Source of the DNA: an uncultured Oscillospiraceae bacterium
GTDB taxonomy: Bacteria; Bacillota; Clostridia; Oscillospirales; Acutalibacteraceae
Assembly (NCBI GenBank): GCA_900554535.1
Contig: USIA01000017.1
Location: forward strand, 1 to 22,827
Length of the DNA stretch: 22,827 nt
Direction of reading: 5' to 3'
The notes below the pieces were generated by a model. The model saw only the letters and a list, made by a program, of their open reading frames with translations, made no database searches and had not been told where the DNA came from. The position numbers and the translations under genes are program-made. Shown here one piece after another: positions 21,114 through 22,827 of the stretch (the first letter of the stretch is position 1; every line of letters starts with the position of its first letter).

Positions 21114-22672
21114 CTGTATATGCGCAGCCCCAGATCGATGGAGGCCAGGCGGTCCGGGTTGTCGGATGGGAAGTCGATAAGGGACCGGATTTTGTCCATG
21201 CGCTTTAAAAATGTATTGCGATGGATATAGAGTTTGGCGGCGGCAAGGCTGGCGTTGCGGCAGCTCTCAAAATACGCCTGGAGCGTCTGCACGAGGTTCG
21301 TGTGATTTTGGGCGTCAAAATCCAAAAGCGGCTGAATCGTCAGCGCCAGCACATCTTTCTGCTCCTCTTCACTGAGCTTGGACGCCTGCCAGTCCACGAG
21401 ATGGTCCTGGAAGAAAAGGAGCTGGCCCTGTTCTTCATTTTCCGCCAGGGACAGGGCGAACGACGCTTCGCGGAACCCCTGCGGCAGCGGACCGGGCAAA
21501 AGCCGTCCCACCCCGACTGAAAGTTCCGGAAGCTGCCGGGCAAGCTGCGCGCGCAGCGCTTCCCCATTTTGCTTGAGCGGCGCCCACGCCGGTTTCAGAA
21601 AGCACAGGCACAAAAGGGTCTCGTTGTAGGCCAGAAAGCAGCCGGACTCCGCAATGCCGAGCTTTTGCAGCAGGGCCTTGACGCGCGGCAGAAAGTCCTG
21701 TGGGGAATGGCCGCGCGCGCAGGCGGCTGCGCAGATTCCGCGCGGTGCGTACGGCAGACCGTAATATTCAAAAAGCTGGATGGCGGCGGTCTCGGAAAGG
21801 CTGTCCGGGTGCAGCAGATATTGGAAAAAGGCGTCAAAGTAGTTTGTCAGCTCCGGATGACGCAGCCCGGCGTGGATGCGCGTAAAGTCGATGATTTTCA
21901 GCACATGCTCAAGCGTGCCCCAGGGCAGCGTCTCCGGATGCGGCTCCAGGATGCACAGGGTATATTGGGGATTGGACAGCGCGAGCATGGCCGCCTGCGC
22001 AGTAAAACCCGGAAAAGACAGCTCCCCCGTAAAATAAGGCCGGCCGGGTTCCGCCGGGCGCACCAGAACCTTTTCGAGGGTCAGGGGCAGAGGCTGTGCG
22101 CCCAGATTCTTTTCCGATTCGGTCGGCGCGCACCAGGGGATCTGTCGTCGGCCGTCCAGGATGCAGACGGTGCGGGCCAGATAATTGGAGAGAATGCGCA
22201 GGATCTCATTGAGCGGCCTGCCCTGGAAATAGGCGTTAAACAGCGCATTATAAAGGACTTGCTCGTGCGCGAGCGCTGCAAATTGCTCCGTGTATAGCTT
22301 CCGGGAAATTTCCTCCGAAATCTCTGCGAAGGAATAGGTCAGCGGCAGTTCGATGAGCGGCAAACCGATCTGCTGCGCAGTCTGGCGCATGGCGGCGGGA
22401 ATTTCCGAAAAGAAGCGCTTGGTTTTAAAGCACAGCGCAGCGCAGCCAACGCTTTTGAGATCTTTGAGGATTTGCGTCTGCATGGAAGGGTCGTCGCGGA
22501 AGATGTATCCTGTTGTCAGCACAAGTTCGCCGGATTTGATCCATTGCAGCGTTTCGGGGTTATCGAGGATATTGACCCCTGTGATCTCGGTCGATTCCGC
22601 TTCAAAGCAGGTGAGCAGTTTGAGGCCTCGCAGCCGGCTTTCGTGAAGCAACCACTTCAGGGTAACTCCCAT
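21095..22672 (-). CDS. pucR: PucR family transcriptional regulator
   Basis: The product has 525 residues, near the 531 of B. subtilis PucR, which activates purine-degradation genes in response to allantoin-type metabolites. The N-terminal PucR domain (about 3-130) shows ITGVNILDNPETLQWIKSGELVLTTGY. The middle is a GGDEF-like sensor part of low similarity. The C-terminus has the HTH_30 helix-turn-helix NASLAAAKLYIHRNTFLKRM and a following DRLASIDLGLRIY. ATG at 22672 is chosen because family homology starts at MGVTLKWLL and AGGAAGGGG lies about six bases upstream; upstream in-frame codons have no site. The neighbouring pucG is its natural target, although the specific regulon here is inferred. 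Confidence 0.88.
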   Translation of the reverse strand: MGVTLKWLLHESRLRGLKLLTCFEAESTEITGVNILDNPETLQWIKSGELVLTTGYIFRDDPSMQTQILKDLKSVGCAALCFKTKRFFSEIPAAMRQTAQQIGLPLIELPLTYSFAEISEEISRKLYTEQFAALAHEQVLYNALFNAYFQGRPLNEILRILSNYLARTVCILDGRRQIPWCAPTESEKNLGAQPLPLTLEKVLVRPAEPGRPYFTGELSFPGFTAQAAMLALSNPQYTLCILEPHPETLPWGTLEHVLKIIDFTRIHAGLRHPELTNYFDAFFQYLLHPDSLSETAAIQLFEYYGLPYAPRGICAAACARGHSPQDFLPRVKALLQKLGIAESGCFLAYNETLLCLCFLKPAWAPLKQNGEALRAQLARQLPELSVGVGRLLPGPLPQGFREASFALSLAENEEQGQLLFFQDHLVDWQASKLSEEEQKDVLALTIQPLLDFDAQNHTNLVQTLQAYFESCRNASLAAAKLYIHRNTFLKRMDKIRSLIDFPSDNPDRLASIDLGLRIYRGLPHE

Positions 22673-22701
22673 AAACGACCCCTTCCTTTCCATCTTCGCA
22701 A

Positions 22702-22725
22702 AAAAGCGCGCCGCTTCGCGCTTTT
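22702..22725 (-). promoter_or_regulatory. Terminator-like hairpin in the pucR leader
   Basis: AAAAGCGCG (22702-22710) and CGCGCTTTT (22717-22725) form a 9-base stem with loop CCGCTT. On the minus strand it is followed by TT and starts only a few bases after the predicted pucR transcription start. It could attenuate pucR or stop transcripts entering from the right. Confidence 0.5.
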
Positions 22726-22738
22726 GCGGTTTCTTTTT

Positions 22739-22767
22739 ATTACACCACATTTTTGTGGCCATTGCAA
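22739..22767 (-). promoter_or_regulatory. pucR promoter with inverted repeat in its spacer
   Basis: On the minus strand TTGCAA (22767-22762), exactly 17 bases, then TGTAAT (22744-22739, five of six). The spacer contains CCACA-N4-TGTGG (22745-22758), a perfect 5-base inverted repeat placed where a bound regulator would block polymerase. Confidence 0.5.
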
Positions 22768-22784
22768 GAAAGGATTGTGATGTC

Positions 22785-22827
22785 ATGCGTTGTGCGGCAT
22801 GGGCGGCGCGCCATCTGGAAGAAGCGC
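22785..22827 (+). CDS. Possible start of a divergent gene, cut by the window edge
   Basis: ATG at 22785 follows AAAGGA by about ten bases and opens 14 codons (MRCAAWAARHLEEA) without a stop. The fragment is too short to assign. Its position, divergent from pucR, fits a purine or ureide catabolic gene. It may also be a chance open frame. Confidence 0.3.
   Translation, partial: MRCAAWAARHLEEA

Overview
The window looks like chromosomal DNA from an anaerobic, low-to-mid GC Firmicute, probably a gut clostridium (Oscillospirales-like). This rests on the strong AGGAGG ribosome sites, the SigA-type promoters, the UTRA-type GntR regulator, the BlaI/M56 pair, the BMP-type nucleoside transporter, and PucR/PucG relatives of Bacillus. 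No rRNA, tRNA, insertion sequence, phage gene or CRISPR array was seen.

Region A (1-14,092, all minus strand) is one long catabolic locus. In transcription order it holds a four-gene ABC importer of the NupNOPQ/BMP (purine nucleoside) type, a RibD-C/DHFR-fold reductase, a guanine-deaminase-like amidohydrolase, an iron-sulfur flavoprotein, a homologue of methenyl-tetrahydromethanopterin cyclohydrolase (Mch), and an unrecognised 214-residue protein. A GntR regulator follows, then the three subunits of a xanthine-dehydrogenase-type molybdenum hydroxylase, then the start of a dihydroorotate-dehydrogenase-like gene cut by the window edge. Short overlaps and tight spacing suggest two adjoining transcription units, one from about 14,060 and one from about 4,557.

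Region B (14,093-17,598) starts with an AT-rich divergent intergenic region. It continues on the plus strand with an FGGY sugar kinase and a gene fusing a THEP1-like NTPase to a MocA-like molybdenum cofactor cytidylyltransferase. The fusion gene has tandem extended -10 boxes and a folded leader, and it would supply mature cofactor to the hydroxylase of region A. A strong hairpin terminator closes it.

Region C (17,636-19,547) is a BlaI repressor, an M56 membrane metalloprotease and a small secreted Trp/Tyr-rich protein. Region D (19,548-22,827) has pucG (ureidoglycine-glyoxylate aminotransferase) convergent with a pucR-type regulator, and possibly the first codons of a divergent gene at the right edge.

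Together the genes suggest import and breakdown of a fused-ring N-heterocycle (purine, purine nucleoside or pterin). The most unusual element is the Mch homologue, operon-linked to a reductase, a deaminase and a molybdenum hydroxylase, with no sign here of a methanopterin C1 pathway. Three similar 13-bp imperfect palindromes at the GntR, kinase and transporter promoters suggest one regulon. The substrate cannot be decided from sequence alone.
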